Positions 1-7,534 of a stretch of DNA of 64,000 bases are shown here, in pieces. The stretch covers positions 248,001 to 312,000 of the forward strand of contig CANGYJ010000006.1 of assembly GCA_947458455.1 (NCBI GenBank). The letters are read 5' to 3'. The position numbers and the translations under genes are program-made. The notes under the pieces are model-generated. The model saw only the letters and a list, made by a program, of their open reading frames with translations. It made no database searches and was not told the DNA's origin. The first letter of the stretch is position 1; every line of letters begins with the position of its first letter. Source of the DNA: Verrucomicrobiaceae bacterium. GTDB taxonomy: Bacteria > Verrucomicrobiota > Verrucomicrobiia > Verrucomicrobiales > Verrucomicrobiaceae.

Positions 1-237
1 AAGGTGATCCACGCGGACCAAGCCAGACTCAGGTACATGAGATACCAAATCGCCGCAAAGGGGATCAAGGTGTTACACAACTGCCACACGGCCTTCGGCA
101 CGGAAGGCTTTTGGAAGGGCAAAACGAGCGGCTTCCAAGTGGAGGCACTGATCTTGGGTTGCGTGAGGGGAGGCGTTGTGGAGATGCCGGGTTGGTTCAT
201 CACGCATCCGTTGGCACGGAATGCCCTGAAACGCTAG
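1..237 (+). CDS. 3' end of an unrecognised gene (partial)
   Basis: The frame is open from base 1 to a TAG at 235-237, giving about 78 residues, so the start probably lies outside the window. Third codon positions are strongly G/C, as in the neighbouring real genes, which supports coding. The peptide is basic and contains aromatic and histidine-rich stretches (for example LHNCH and GWFITHPLA). I do not recognise the family and assign no function. A complete small protein starting at GTG 4 is the alternative. The following 230 bases to the cytochrome gene show no convincing gene. Confidence 0.35.
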   Translation, partial: KVIHADQARLRYMRYQIAAKGIKVLHNCHTAFGTEGFWKGKTSGFQVEALILGCVRGGVVEMPGWFITHPLARNALKR

Positions 238-508
238 CTCGTGTTTGCGGCGATCCCCTTCATTTTGCGCATGTTGAGGACCCGAAGAAACGAACATGAG
301 TGCCGAAGTTGAGGTGGCTAAGATGGCAGGCATAGCGTTCTTTTTCATGGAGGATAAGAACTATGCAGAAAGTGAACTAGCTGTTCAAAATCATGAACAT
401 CACTTTTCGCTTGATGCGGCGATTTACCACCGTGGCATCGGAAGCCGTTTGCACGGTTTAACATCCCCCTCATAAAACATCTCACACTCACTCTCGTCGG
501 CTTTTTGT

Positions 509-853
509 TTGTTCTCAGTCCATGGCGCAGACTCCGCCCCCGCATCCGTAGCCCTTTGCTTCGCCTGCCATGGTCCAGATGGCAAAGGCATCGTTGCTGG
601 CACGCCCAATCCGATGGCACCTCCTTTCGCCGGTTCCAAATTCGTCAATGACGGCGACGGCGAGGTCATGGCCTCCGTCGTGTTCACCGGCATCGCCAAA
701 GAGGATGCCAAGTTCCTCGGCATGATGGCTCCTCTGGGTGCCGTGTTGACCGATGACCAGCTCGCGGAAGTGCTCACCTATGTGCGTGGCAACTTCACCA
801 ATAAATCCTCCGCCGTCACCGCTGCGCAGGTGAAGGCATGGCGCGAAAAGTAA
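509..853 (+). CDS. Single-haem class I cytochrome c with disrupted leader
   Basis: The protein has one haem motif CFACH near residue 17 and a distal methionine candidate in the GMMAPLG segment, the layout of small class I cytochromes c that carry electrons in the periplasm. The only start in this frame is TTG 509, which leaves almost no signal peptide; an in-frame TAA at 473-475 closes the frame upstream. The neighbouring frame from about 472 to 519 encodes KHLTLTLVGFLFVLS, a typical export signal. One base removed near 517-521 would join that signal to HGADSAP and the haem domain. A single-base frameshift, real or an assembly error, is therefore likely. Without a signal peptide the haem could not be attached by the usual periplasmic machinery. 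Confidence 0.75.
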   Translation: MFSVHGADSAPASVALCFACHGPDGKGIVAGTPNPMAPPFAGSKFVNDGDGEVMASVVFTGIAKEDAKFLGMMAPLGAVLTDDQLAEVLTYVRGNFTNKSSAVTAAQVKAWREK

Positions 854-865
854 AATGGTAAGCCC

Positions 866-973
866 ATGCAGAAGCGCGCTGACATTGAAAAGCTGCTCAA
901 GCCAGCCGCCGCTTTTTTGACAAAGTGGGGCGAAAAGCTCACCAAGGTCATCGAGCAACGCGCCAGCAAATAA
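866..973 (+). CDS. Possible 35-residue small protein
   Basis: ATG 866 opens a 35-codon frame ending at TAA 971-973, 12 bases after the cytochrome stop. The peptide is a strongly amphipathic, lysine-rich helix (IEKLLKPAAAFLTKWGEKLTKVIEQRASK). It is close enough to the cytochrome gene to share its transcript. No family is recognised. Codon third positions are mixed and the ORF is short, so it may be chance; the helical pattern is the only positive sign. Confidence 0.3.
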   Translation: MQKRADIEKLLKPAAAFLTKWGEKLTKVIEQRASK

Positions 974-1063
974 CGACTGCTCTTTGACCTGTCTGGATGC
1001 CTTGCCGCATCCCGATGGATCACTGCAACTTCCGCTCCCGCCCCACGTTTCCTCGCCCGCACC

Positions 1064-2860
1064 ATGATCCGCTTTTTCGCCGCGCTTTTTCTTTCCACCG
1101 CCGCCTTCGCCACTAACCGGCCGAATATCCTCTGGCTCACCAGCGAGGACAACGGCCCAAACTACGGCTGCTTTGGCGATAAATACGCCGTCACACCCAA
1201 CATCGATGCACTCGCGGCTCGTGGCATCCGCTTCAAGCGAGCTTGGTCAAACGCTCCCGTCTGCGCTCCGGCCCGCACCTGCCTCATCAGTGGTCGCTGG
1301 GCTCCGGCGGATGGGGCTGAGCACATGCGCAGCTTGGTTCCGATGCCAGCTGGCCACAAAATGTATGCGCAGGTGCTTCGTGAGACTGGTTACTACTGCA
1401 CGAATAACAGCAAGGAGGATTACAACCTCGACCGCGCCCCGGTGAAAGGCGCAGACGCCGTGTGGAATGAGAGCAGTGGCAAGGCGCACTACAAAAACCG
1501 CGCCTCCGGGCAGCCCTTCTTTGCCATCTTCAACGATACCGGCACCCACGAGAGCCAGATCCGCCGCCGCCCACACAGACTCATCCACGATCCGGCCAAG
1601 GCTCCCCTGCCCTCTTTTCATCCCGATACTCCTGAGGTGCGCCACGATTGGGCGCAGTATTATGACAACATCACCACGATGGACTCCGGCATCGGCAAAA
1701 AGCTCGCCGAACTCGAAGCCGCCGGTCTCGCCGAGGACACGATCATCATGCTTTATGGCGATCACGGCGCGGGGATGCCACGCTTCAAGCGCTGGCCTTA
1801 CAACAGCGGCCTGCAAATCGGCCTCATCATGTATTTCCCGGAGAAATGGAAGCACCTCGCGCCCCAAGGCTATGCCCCAGGAACTGCCAGCGATGAGCTG
1901 GTGCAGTTCATCGACCTCGCGCCCACGCTGCTGAGCATCGCGGGCGTCAAACCACCCGCTTTCATGCAAGGCCGCGCCATCTGCGGCTCGCATTCCGCTG
2001 CCACGCCGAACAATTTCATCCACGGCTTCCGTGGCCGCATGGATGAGCGCTACGACTGCACACGCAGCACCACGGATGGGCGTTATGTCTATGTGCGCCA
2101 GCTCATGCCGCACCTGCCCTACGGCCAGTATTTGAACTACATGTTCCAACAGGCCACCACCCGCGTGTGGAATGATCTTTTCACCGCCGGAAAGCTGACC
2201 GAGCTGCAAAGCCGCTTCTGGCAGCCCAAAACCGCCGAAGAGCTTTACGACCTCCAAAGCGATCCCTGGGAGACGAAGAACCTCGTCGCCTCCAAAGACC
2301 ACGCCGCTGATCTCGAACGCCTCCGCGCCGCTCAAGATGCCTGGCTGCTGCAAACACGCGATCTCGGCCTCATCCCCGAAGCAGAGCGGCTCGCCATCGC
2401 GAAAGGCGGCTCGCCTGCCGATGCACTCAAAGACTGGCCTTTCCACCACATCCTCGATGCTGCCAAGCTCGCCGCGAACCGCGCCGAAGGCGTCGAAAAG
2501 CTCGCGCCTTTGCTCAAGCATGAAAACGCCGCTGTCCGCTACTGGGGAGCCATGGGTCATCTCATTCGCGGCAGCGCCGATGCCGCCGCGTTGAAGCCTT
2601 TGCTCCAAGACAAGAGCGCCAGTGTGCGCATCGCCGCTGCTGAGGCTCTAGGCGATATCGACACGCTGCTCGCCAGTGCCAGCGTAGATGAAAAACCTTA
2701 CCTCGAAGCTCTCGAAGCCCTCAACGCCCTCGACCGCCTCAAGTCCCGTCTCGGCCCCAAAAAGGCTGCGGTGCTCGCCCTGCCCTCGAAAGCCCCCAAA
2801 GCAGTCGAAAAGCGCCTCAAAGAATACGTCACCCGGTTGATGGAGCACATTAGCGAGTGA
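1064..2860 (+). CDS. Secreted sulfatase with C-terminal HEAT-like repeats
   Basis: This is a type I (formylglycine) sulfatase, which hydrolyses sulfate esters, most likely from sulfated polysaccharides outside the cytoplasm. Residues 1-16 form a signal peptide. NILWLTSEDN at 21-30 supplies the first metal ligands. The modification motif CAPAR at 67-71 carries Cys67, the residue converted to formylglycine in the family. Further metal-site motifs such as LYGDHGAGMPRFK follow near residue 225-240. Beyond about residue 430 the sulfatase fold ends and short helical repeats with the pattern AAVRYWGAMGHL and ASVRIAAAEALG appear, typical of HEAT repeats. No sulfatase-maturing enzyme is recognised nearby. 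The substrate cannot be read from the sequence. The start ATG 1064 is chosen because it directly precedes the signal peptide. Confidence 0.9.
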   Translation: MIRFFAALFLSTAAFATNRPNILWLTSEDNGPNYGCFGDKYAVTPNIDALAARGIRFKRAWSNAPVCAPARTCLISGRWAPADGAEHMRSLVPMPAGHKMYAQVLRETGYYCTNNSKEDYNLDRAPVKGADAVWNESSGKAHYKNRASGQPFFAIFNDTGTHESQIRRRPHRLIHDPAKAPLPSFHPDTPEVRHDWAQYYDNITTMDSGIGKKLAELEAAGLAEDTIIMLYGDHGAGMPRFKRWPYNSGLQIGLIMYFPEKWKHLAPQGYAPGTASDELVQFIDLAPTLLSIAGVKPPAFMQGRAICGSHSAATPNNFIHGFRGRMDERYDCTRSTTDGRYVYVRQLMPHLPYGQYLNYMFQQATTRVWNDLFTAGKLTELQSRFWQPKTAEELYDLQSDPWETKNLVASKDHAADLERLRAAQDAWLLQTRDLGLIPEAERLAIAKGGSPADALKDWPFHHILDAAKLAANRAEGVEKLAPLLKHENAAVRYWGAMGHLIRGSADAAALKPLLQDKSASVRIAAAEALGDIDTLLASASVDEKPYLEALEALNALDRLKSRLGPKKAAVLALPSKAPKAVEKRLKEYVTRLMEHISE

Positions 2861-2876
2861 AAGCTGGCCACCAGCC

Positions 2877-3554
2877 ATGCCCGCCACTCTCCAAGTCATC
2901 GCCACCCTGCGCACCTGCTACACCGATAAATTCGGCGTGCCGCGCCAGTCCGGCCTCGTGCCTGCGGCGTGGGGCGTGATCGAGTTTGAACCCGCCTTCC
3001 GGCGTGTGGAGGCCGTGCGCGGCATCGAGGAATTCAGCCACCTGTGGCTCATCACGCAGTTTCACCTGGTCGGGAAGGAGCCAGCCTCGCTCACCGTGCG
3101 TCCACCGAGGCTCGGCGGGAATGAAAAGCGCGGCGTCTTTGCCACCCGCTCGCCGTTTCGCCCGAACCGCCTCACGCTCAGTGTCGTGAAACTCGAACGC
3201 ATCGAGTGGGAAGGTGAGCAAGCGCCAAGACTCTTCGTCAGCGGCGTGGATCTCGTGGATGGCACGCCCGTGTTCGACATCAAGCCCTACATCCGCTATG
3301 CCGATAGCGTACCGGATGCCCGCAGCGGCTTTGCCGATGAGGTGCCGCCATCCCTGCCCGTCACTTGGGAATGCGAAAGCTCTGTGCCAGATGAGGTGCG
3401 CCTCATCATTGATCAATCGCTCGCCCAACAGCCGCAACCCGCCTATCACGAAGAGCCGAACCGCCTCTACGCCACCGAGATCGCCGGCTGGCGTGTGACC
3501 TGGCTTGCCCACGAAGACAGTGCCCGCGTGCGAAGCTGCGAGCCACAGAATTGA
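2877..3554 (+). CDS. trmO: tRNA (N6-threonylcarbamoyladenosine37-N6)-methyltransferase TrmO
   Basis: TrmO (TsaA/VirR family) uses S-adenosylmethionine to methylate t6A at position 37 of threonine tRNAs. The 225-residue protein has the family's usual length and its marks: GIEEFSHLWLI near residue 50, RPPRLGGNEKRGVFATRSPFRPN near 75-100, and the DxKPYIRYAD segment (VFDIKPYIRYAD) near 135-145. The C-terminal extension around 165-220 is normal for bacterial members. The gene begins 17 bases after the sulfatase stop, and its TGA is shared with the nominal TTG start of the next gene, so the three genes may be co-transcribed, although their functions are unrelated. Confidence 0.9.
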   Translation: MPATLQVIATLRTCYTDKFGVPRQSGLVPAAWGVIEFEPAFRRVEAVRGIEEFSHLWLITQFHLVGKEPASLTVRPPRLGGNEKRGVFATRSPFRPNRLTLSVVKLERIEWEGEQAPRLFVSGVDLVDGTPVFDIKPYIRYADSVPDARSGFADEVPPSLPVTWECESSVPDEVRLIIDQSLAQQPQPAYHEEPNRLYATEIAGWRVTWLAHEDSARVRSCEPQN

Positions 3555-3565
3555 ACCACCCTTTC

Positions 3566-4417
3566 ATGCCAGATCCCACCCTTCCGATCCGCGCCGCCAC
3601 GGAAACCGCCCTCGCCCACGGCATCACGCCTGACCGTTGTGACATCCTGCAAAACAGCAGCACCCTCGTTTTGCGCCTCACCGAGACTCTCGTGGCCCGC
3701 GTCGTGCAGGATCGCGATGGCCCACGCCAAGGCACCGAATGGTTCGCCCGCGAAAACGCCATTGCGCAGCATCTCACGAGAAACGGAGCGCCCGTCATTC
3801 CGCTGCATCCCGACCTTCCACCCGGCCCGCATGAGCATCTCGGCTATCCGCTGAACTTTTGGGAATTCGTCACCCGCACGGATGCCGAGCCTGATCCGCG
3901 AGAAATCGGCCTCACGCTCAAAAAGTGCCACGAGGTGATGAAAGCCTTCCCCGAGCCACTGCCGCATCTCGCGATCCTTTCCGAAAGCCTCGCCATCCTG
4001 AACGACCGCCCGCTTTTCCCCACTGAAACGCAAAACATGCTCCGCCAGCACCTGCAAACCTCCCTACAAGTGCTCGCCGGTTACCCGCATCAGCCGCTCC
4101 ATGGCGATGCGCATGCCGGAAACCTCATGCAAACCACCCGCGGCCTGCTTTGGACCGATTGGGAGGACACCTTTTCCGGCCCCGTGGAGTGGGATCTGGC
4201 CTCTATCATCTGGAATGCCCAGCTCTTCGATCACGATCACACCACTGTCTCCGCCATCCGGAATGCCTACGGCCCCGTGGATGAAAAAGCCCTCCAGCAG
4301 TGCCTCATCGCCCGCGCCGCCGTGATCACCACCTGGTATCCCCTTTTATATCCGAATCCGAACGAAGACCGGCAGCGCAAGCTCCGGGTCCGGATCGACT
4401 GGCTGGCGACCCTTTGA
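3566..4417 (+). CDS. Aminoglycoside-phosphotransferase-like (APH family) kinase
   Basis: The protein belongs to the APH/choline kinase family, which moves the ATP gamma-phosphate to small hydroxyl substrates. The catalytic Brenner-type motif HGDAHAGN is followed by WTDWEDTFSGPVEWDL, giving the catalytic Asp and the metal-binding Asp. The N-lobe is present but short. ATG 3566 is preferred; a TTG at 3551 in the same frame overlaps the trmO stop and would add five residues. Substrate is unknown: many environmental members are not resistance enzymes and may phosphorylate sugars, choline or homoserine-like compounds. It lies in an apparent run of genes with trmO and rpiB-glyA. Confidence 0.8.
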   Translation: MPDPTLPIRAATETALAHGITPDRCDILQNSSTLVLRLTETLVARVVQDRDGPRQGTEWFARENAIAQHLTRNGAPVIPLHPDLPPGPHEHLGYPLNFWEFVTRTDAEPDPREIGLTLKKCHEVMKAFPEPLPHLAILSESLAILNDRPLFPTETQNMLRQHLQTSLQVLAGYPHQPLHGDAHAGNLMQTTRGLLWTDWEDTFSGPVEWDLASIIWNAQLFDHDHTTVSAIRNAYGPVDEKALQQCLIARAAVITTWYPLLYPNPNEDRQRKLRVRIDWLATL

Positions 4418-4433
4418 CGAACAAACCTCCGCC

Positions 4434-4466
4434 TTGACCTCTCGACCACCTTGACCCATTTGACAG
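4434..4466 (+). repeat. TTGACC short-word repeat before rpiB-glyA
   Basis: The 56-base gap before the fused gene contains TTGACC, TTGACCC and TTGACAG in close succession. The reverse complement of 58229-58260 upstream of the radical SAM gene has the same words. It resembles the other short-word repeats that sit directly before start codons in this window. Confidence 0.35.
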
Positions 4467-4473
4467 CCCGTCC

Positions 4474-6168
4474 ATGCCCCCCTCCGACCTTCCCCGCACC
4501 CTCGCCATTGGTTCCGACCACGGCGGCCTCGTGCTCAAAAACGCCGTCGCGGCGCATCTGAAGGCGGCGGGCTATGTGATCGAGGACGTGGGCACGCACA
4601 CGATGGACAGTGTGGACTACCCGGACTTCGCGGAAATGGTCAGCGAGCGTGTTTTGGACGGCCGCGCCGATGCGGGCATCCTCGTTTGCACCACCGGCAT
4701 CGGCGTCAGCATCGCCGCGAACCGCCACGCCGGCATCCAGGCCTCCCTCGTGAGCGATGTGGAGACCGCCAAGATCACCCGCGAGCACAACGCCTCGAAC
4801 ATTCTTTGCCTCGCCGGCAAAACCACACCCGAAGCGCTGGCGAAAGACATCGCCACCGCCTGGCTCGCCACCCCCTTTGCTGGAGGCCGTCATGGCCGCC
4901 GCGTCGATAAAATGAACACCCAAGCCCACCCCCTCAGCATCCTCGCCTCCGCCGATCCCGCCGTCGCCCACATCATCCAGGGTGAGCAGCATCGCCAGCA
5001 GGACCACATCGAGCTCATCGCGAGCGAAAATTTTACCAGCCGCGCCGTCATGGCGGCTCAAGGTAGCTGCCTCACGAACAAATACGCCGAAGGTTACCCC
5101 GGCAAACGCTGGTATGGTGGCTGCGAGGAAGTGGACAAGGTCGAGCAGCTCGCCATCGACCGCGCGTGCGAGCTTTTCGGCGCCAAATTCGCCAACGTGC
5201 AGCCCCATTCCGGCTCCCAGGCCAATGCCGCCGTCTATTTCAGCGTCCTCCAGCCCGGCGACAAAGTGCTCGGCATGAACCTCGCGCACGGCGGCCATTT
5301 GACCCACGGCAACCCCGCGAACTTCAGTGGACGTCTTTACCAGTTCTGCCAATACGGCGTCAGCCAGAGCGACGAACTCATCAACTACGACGAACTCGCC
5401 GAAGTCGCCCTGCGTGAGAGGCCCAGGATGATCACCGCCGGTGCCAGCGCCTACCCGCGCATCATCGACTTCAAAAAGATGAGCGAGATCGCCAAAAGCG
5501 TCGGTGCTTATCTTTTCGTCGATATGGCCCACATCGCCGGCCTCGTCGCTGGTGGCGCGCATCCTTCGCCGATGGAATACGCCGACTTCGTCACCACCAC
5601 CACGCACAAAAGCCTGCGTGGCCCCCGTGGCGGCATGATCCTCACCAACAACGAGGACCTCTTCAAAAAGATCCAAAGCCAGGTCTTCCCCGGCGTGCAA
5701 GGCGGCCCACTCATGCACGTCATTGCCGCGAAAGCCGTCTGCTTCGGCGAATGCCTCAAGCCTGACTTCAAAACCTACACCGCCCAGGTCGTCAAAAACG
5801 CCCAGGCGCTCGCCGCCGCGCTCATGGCCCTCGGCTACCGCATCGTCAGCGGCGGCACGGATAATCACCTCATGCTCGTCGATCTGCGTCCGAAAGGCCT
5901 CAACGGCAAAATCGCCAGCGAGACCCTCGACAAGGCGGCTATCACCGTGAACAAAAACGGCATCCCCTTCGACACCGAGAAGATCACCCTCGGCGGCGGC
6001 ATCCGCATCGGCACCCCCGCCGTGACGACCCGCGGCATGAAAGAGGGAGAGATGACCCAAATCGCCGCCTGGATCGACCTTGCGCTCACCAACCGCGAAA
6101 ATGACGCCGTCTTGGCCGAGATTCGCAAAGAGGTGAGTGCGATGAATCAACGGTTTCCGCTACCTTGA
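4474..6168 (+). CDS. rpiB-glyA: Fused ribose-5-phosphate isomerase B / serine hydroxymethyltransferase
   Basis: One uninterrupted 564-residue frame carries two enzymes. Residues 1-146 are RpiB: GSDHGG at 13-18, the active-site segment [14 protein letters not shown] with Cys72, and REHNASN near 103-109; it interconverts ribose 5-phosphate and ribulose 5-phosphate. Residues 147-564 are SHMT, full length (418 residues): ELIASEN near 180, [14 protein letters not shown] near 203-216, and [14 protein letters not shown] with the PLP-binding Lys379; it makes glycine and methylene-tetrahydrofolate from serine. Met147 (ATG 4912) sits exactly at the domain boundary and could be an internal start, but no Shine-Dalgarno precedes it. 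rpiB and glyA are neighbours in many bacteria, so fusion by loss of a stop codon is a reasonable origin. A strong terminator follows. Confidence 0.92.
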   Translation: MPPSDLPRTLAIGSDHGGLVLKNAVAAHLKAAGYVIEDVGTHTMDSVDYPDFAEMVSERVLDGRADAGILVCTTGIGVSIAANRHAGIQASLVSDVETAKITREHNASNILCLAGKTTPEALAKDIATAWLATPFAGGRHGRRVDKMNTQAHPLSILASADPAVAHIIQGEQHRQQDHIELIASENFTSRAVMAAQGSCLTNKYAEGYPGKRWYGGCEEVDKVEQLAIDRACELFGAKFANVQPHSGSQANAAVYFSVLQPGDKVLGMNLAHGGHLTHGNPANFSGRLYQFCQYGVSQSDELINYDELAEVALRERPRMITAGASAYPRIIDFKKMSEIAKSVGAYLFVDMAHIAGLVAGGAHPSPMEYADFVTTTTHKSLRGPRGGMILTNNEDLFKKIQSQVFPGVQGGPLMHVIAAKAVCFGECLKPDFKTYTAQVVKNAQALAAALMALGYRIVSGGTDNHLMLVDLRPKGLNGKIASETLDKAAITVNKNGIPFDTEKITLGGGIRIGTPAVTTRGMKEGEMTQIAAWIDLALTNRENDAVLAEIRKEVSAMNQRFPLP

Positions 6169-6195
6169 AGCCAAATTACAGGCTCTAATCACACT

Positions 6196-6226
6196 GCGGG
6201 ATGTCGAAGGACATCCCGCTTTTTTT
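6196..6226 (+). terminator. Rho-independent terminator after rpiB-glyA
   Basis: A perfect 10-bp stem GCGGGATGTC/GACATCCCGC with GAAG loop (6196-6219) is followed by seven T residues. It lies 28 bases after the rpiB-glyA stop. Confidence 0.93.
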
Positions 6227-6304
6227 GGATCAGAAGGACGGGGGGCTTGGTCATGCGGCAAAGAGGGCTGGAGGTGCGGGCAGGAGTGCCCGCATCACTT
6301 CATG

Positions 6305-6335
6305 AAAAAGGGCCATGCGGTGAAGCATGGCCCTT
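6305..6335 (-). terminator. Rho-independent terminator after class II aldolase
   Basis: Stem AAGGGCCATGC/GCATGGCCCTT (6308-6335) with a six-base loop; on the minus strand it is followed by a T run (bases 6309-6305). It ends the aldolase transcript and stands tail to tail with the terminator at 6196. Confidence 0.88.
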
Positions 6336-6353
6336 GTGGGGATTGAGGATGAA

Positions 6354-6375
6354 CGGACTGGAAAGTCCGCTCTAC
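6354..6375 (-). repeat. Single REP-like hairpin with GTAG head
   Basis: Read on the minus strand, GTAG is followed by AG and the hairpin CGGACTTTCCAGTCCG. The same hairpin core occurs in the paired element at 55125-55177. It lies just past the aldolase stop. Confidence 0.6.
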
Positions 6376-6383
6376 GGAGGGGA

Positions 6384-7415
6384 TCAGACGGTGCCGAAGA
6401 TGGTGTGGCCGGTGCTGAGGAGGTCGTTGCAGGCTTCCTTCATGCGGTCGCAGAGGCCTTGCTCGCCCTTCTTCAGATAGGCACGGGGATCGTAGGCTTT
6501 TTTGTCACCGATCTCGCCGTCGATCTTGAGGACGCCGTCGAAGTTTTTCATCATGTGGGTGACGATGGGACGGGTGAAGGAGTATTGAGTATCGGTGTCG
6601 ATGTTCATCTTGATGACGCCGTAGCCGAGGGTCTCGCGAATTTCTTCGAGCGGGGTGCCGGAGCCGCCGTGGAAGACGAGGTCCATCTCCGCGGCAGCGC
6701 CGTATTTGGCGGTGACGGCGGCCTGGCCGTCCTTGAGGATGGTGGGCTTGAGTTTGACGGCGCCGGGCTTGTAGGAGCCGTGGACGTTGCCAAAGGTGGC
6801 GGCGAACATGAAACGGCCGATGCCGTTGAGGGCTTCATAGACGGCGACCATGTCTTCCGGGGTGGTGTAGAGCTTGTCATTGGCGACGCCGGAAGTGTCG
6901 TGACCGTCTTCCTCACCGCCGACGACGCCGGCCTCGACTTCGAGGATGATGTCGAGCGCGGCGCACTCTTTAAGGAGTTCCTTGGAGACTTTGATGTTCT
7001 CTTCGAGGCTGAGCTCGGAGCCGTCGAACATGTGGGAGTTAAAGAGATTACCTTTGCCAGCTTCACGACGTGCCTTGGTGGCGGCGAGGAGGGGCTTCAA
7101 AAACTTCTCGACGTTCTTGGGATGGCAGTGATCGGTGTGGAGGGCGACGAGGACGTTGTAACGCTCCGCGAGGATGTGGACGGCCTCAGCGAGGACGATG
7201 GCTCCGAGGGCCATGTCTTTGACGGAGGTGCCGGAGGCGAACTCACCACCGCCGGTGGAAACCTGGATGATGCCGTCGGATTTGCTCTCGGCGAAGGCCT
7301 TCAAGGCTCCATTGATGGTTGGCAGGGAGGTGACGTTGATGGCGGGATAGGCATAACCACCCTTCTGGGCGGCATCGAGCATGGCACGGTATTGAGCGGG
7401 AGTGGCGACGGGCAT
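6384..7415 (-). CDS. fba: Class II fructose-bisphosphate aldolase
   Basis: The enzyme cleaves fructose 1,6-bisphosphate to dihydroxyacetone phosphate and glyceraldehyde 3-phosphate, or runs in reverse, with a Zn2+ cofactor. It is of the long FbaA type (343 residues). Residues 92-98 LHTDHCH hold the catalytic Asp95 and Zn ligand His96; EAGVVGGEEDG near 165 and the two later metal/substrate motifs NVHGSYKPG and FHGGSGTP are intact, as is NIDTDTQ near 270. The ATG at 7415 fits the family's N-terminus. It is monocistronic, with its own terminator at 6305-6335, and a short-word repeat lies directly before the start. Confidence 0.95.
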   Translation of the reverse strand: MPVATPAQYRAMLDAAQKGGYAYPAINVTSLPTINGALKAFAESKSDGIIQVSTGGGEFASGTSVKDMALGAIVLAEAVHILAERYNVLVALHTDHCHPKNVEKFLKPLLAATKARREAGKGNLFNSHMFDGSELSLEENIKVSKELLKECAALDIILEVEAGVVGGEEDGHDTSGVANDKLYTTPEDMVAVYEALNGIGRFMFAATFGNVHGSYKPGAVKLKPTILKDGQAAVTAKYGAAAEMDLVFHGGSGTPLEEIRETLGYGVIKMNIDTDTQYSFTRPIVTHMMKNFDGVLKIDGEIGDKKAYDPRAYLKKGEQGLCDRMKEACNDLLSTGHTIFGTV

Positions 7416-7417
7416 CT

Positions 7418-7498
7418 TTGAATTTTAGATTGGGGATTTCTGATTCCTGATTCGGAGAGCTGAGAGCATGAATCAGGAATCAAGATTCATGAATCAGG
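7418..7498. repeat. GATTCCTGATTC short-word inverted repeat
   Basis: The words GATTCCTGATTC and GAATCAGGAATC occur in opposite orientation about 20 bases apart, with further GATTCATGAATCAGG copies. The element lies within 3 bases of the aldolase start codon, so it forms most of the leader. It belongs in style with the GAATGACGAA and GAACATTGAAC repeats elsewhere in the window. Confidence 0.55.
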
Positions 7499-7534
7499 TG
7501 TTGAGCAAGCAGTGAGCGGGCCAGCAGCAGTGAT

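Noticed and set aside
1247-2608. Long open frame on the minus strand opposite the sulfatase
   Set aside because: Alanine/glycine/arginine-rich translation without domain marks, fully overlapped by a confirmed gene; a shadow of GC-rich coding DNA.
4267-6150. Long minus-strand open frame opposite rpiB-glyA
   Set aside because: Low-complexity antisense translation; the plus strand holds a full set of active-site motifs.
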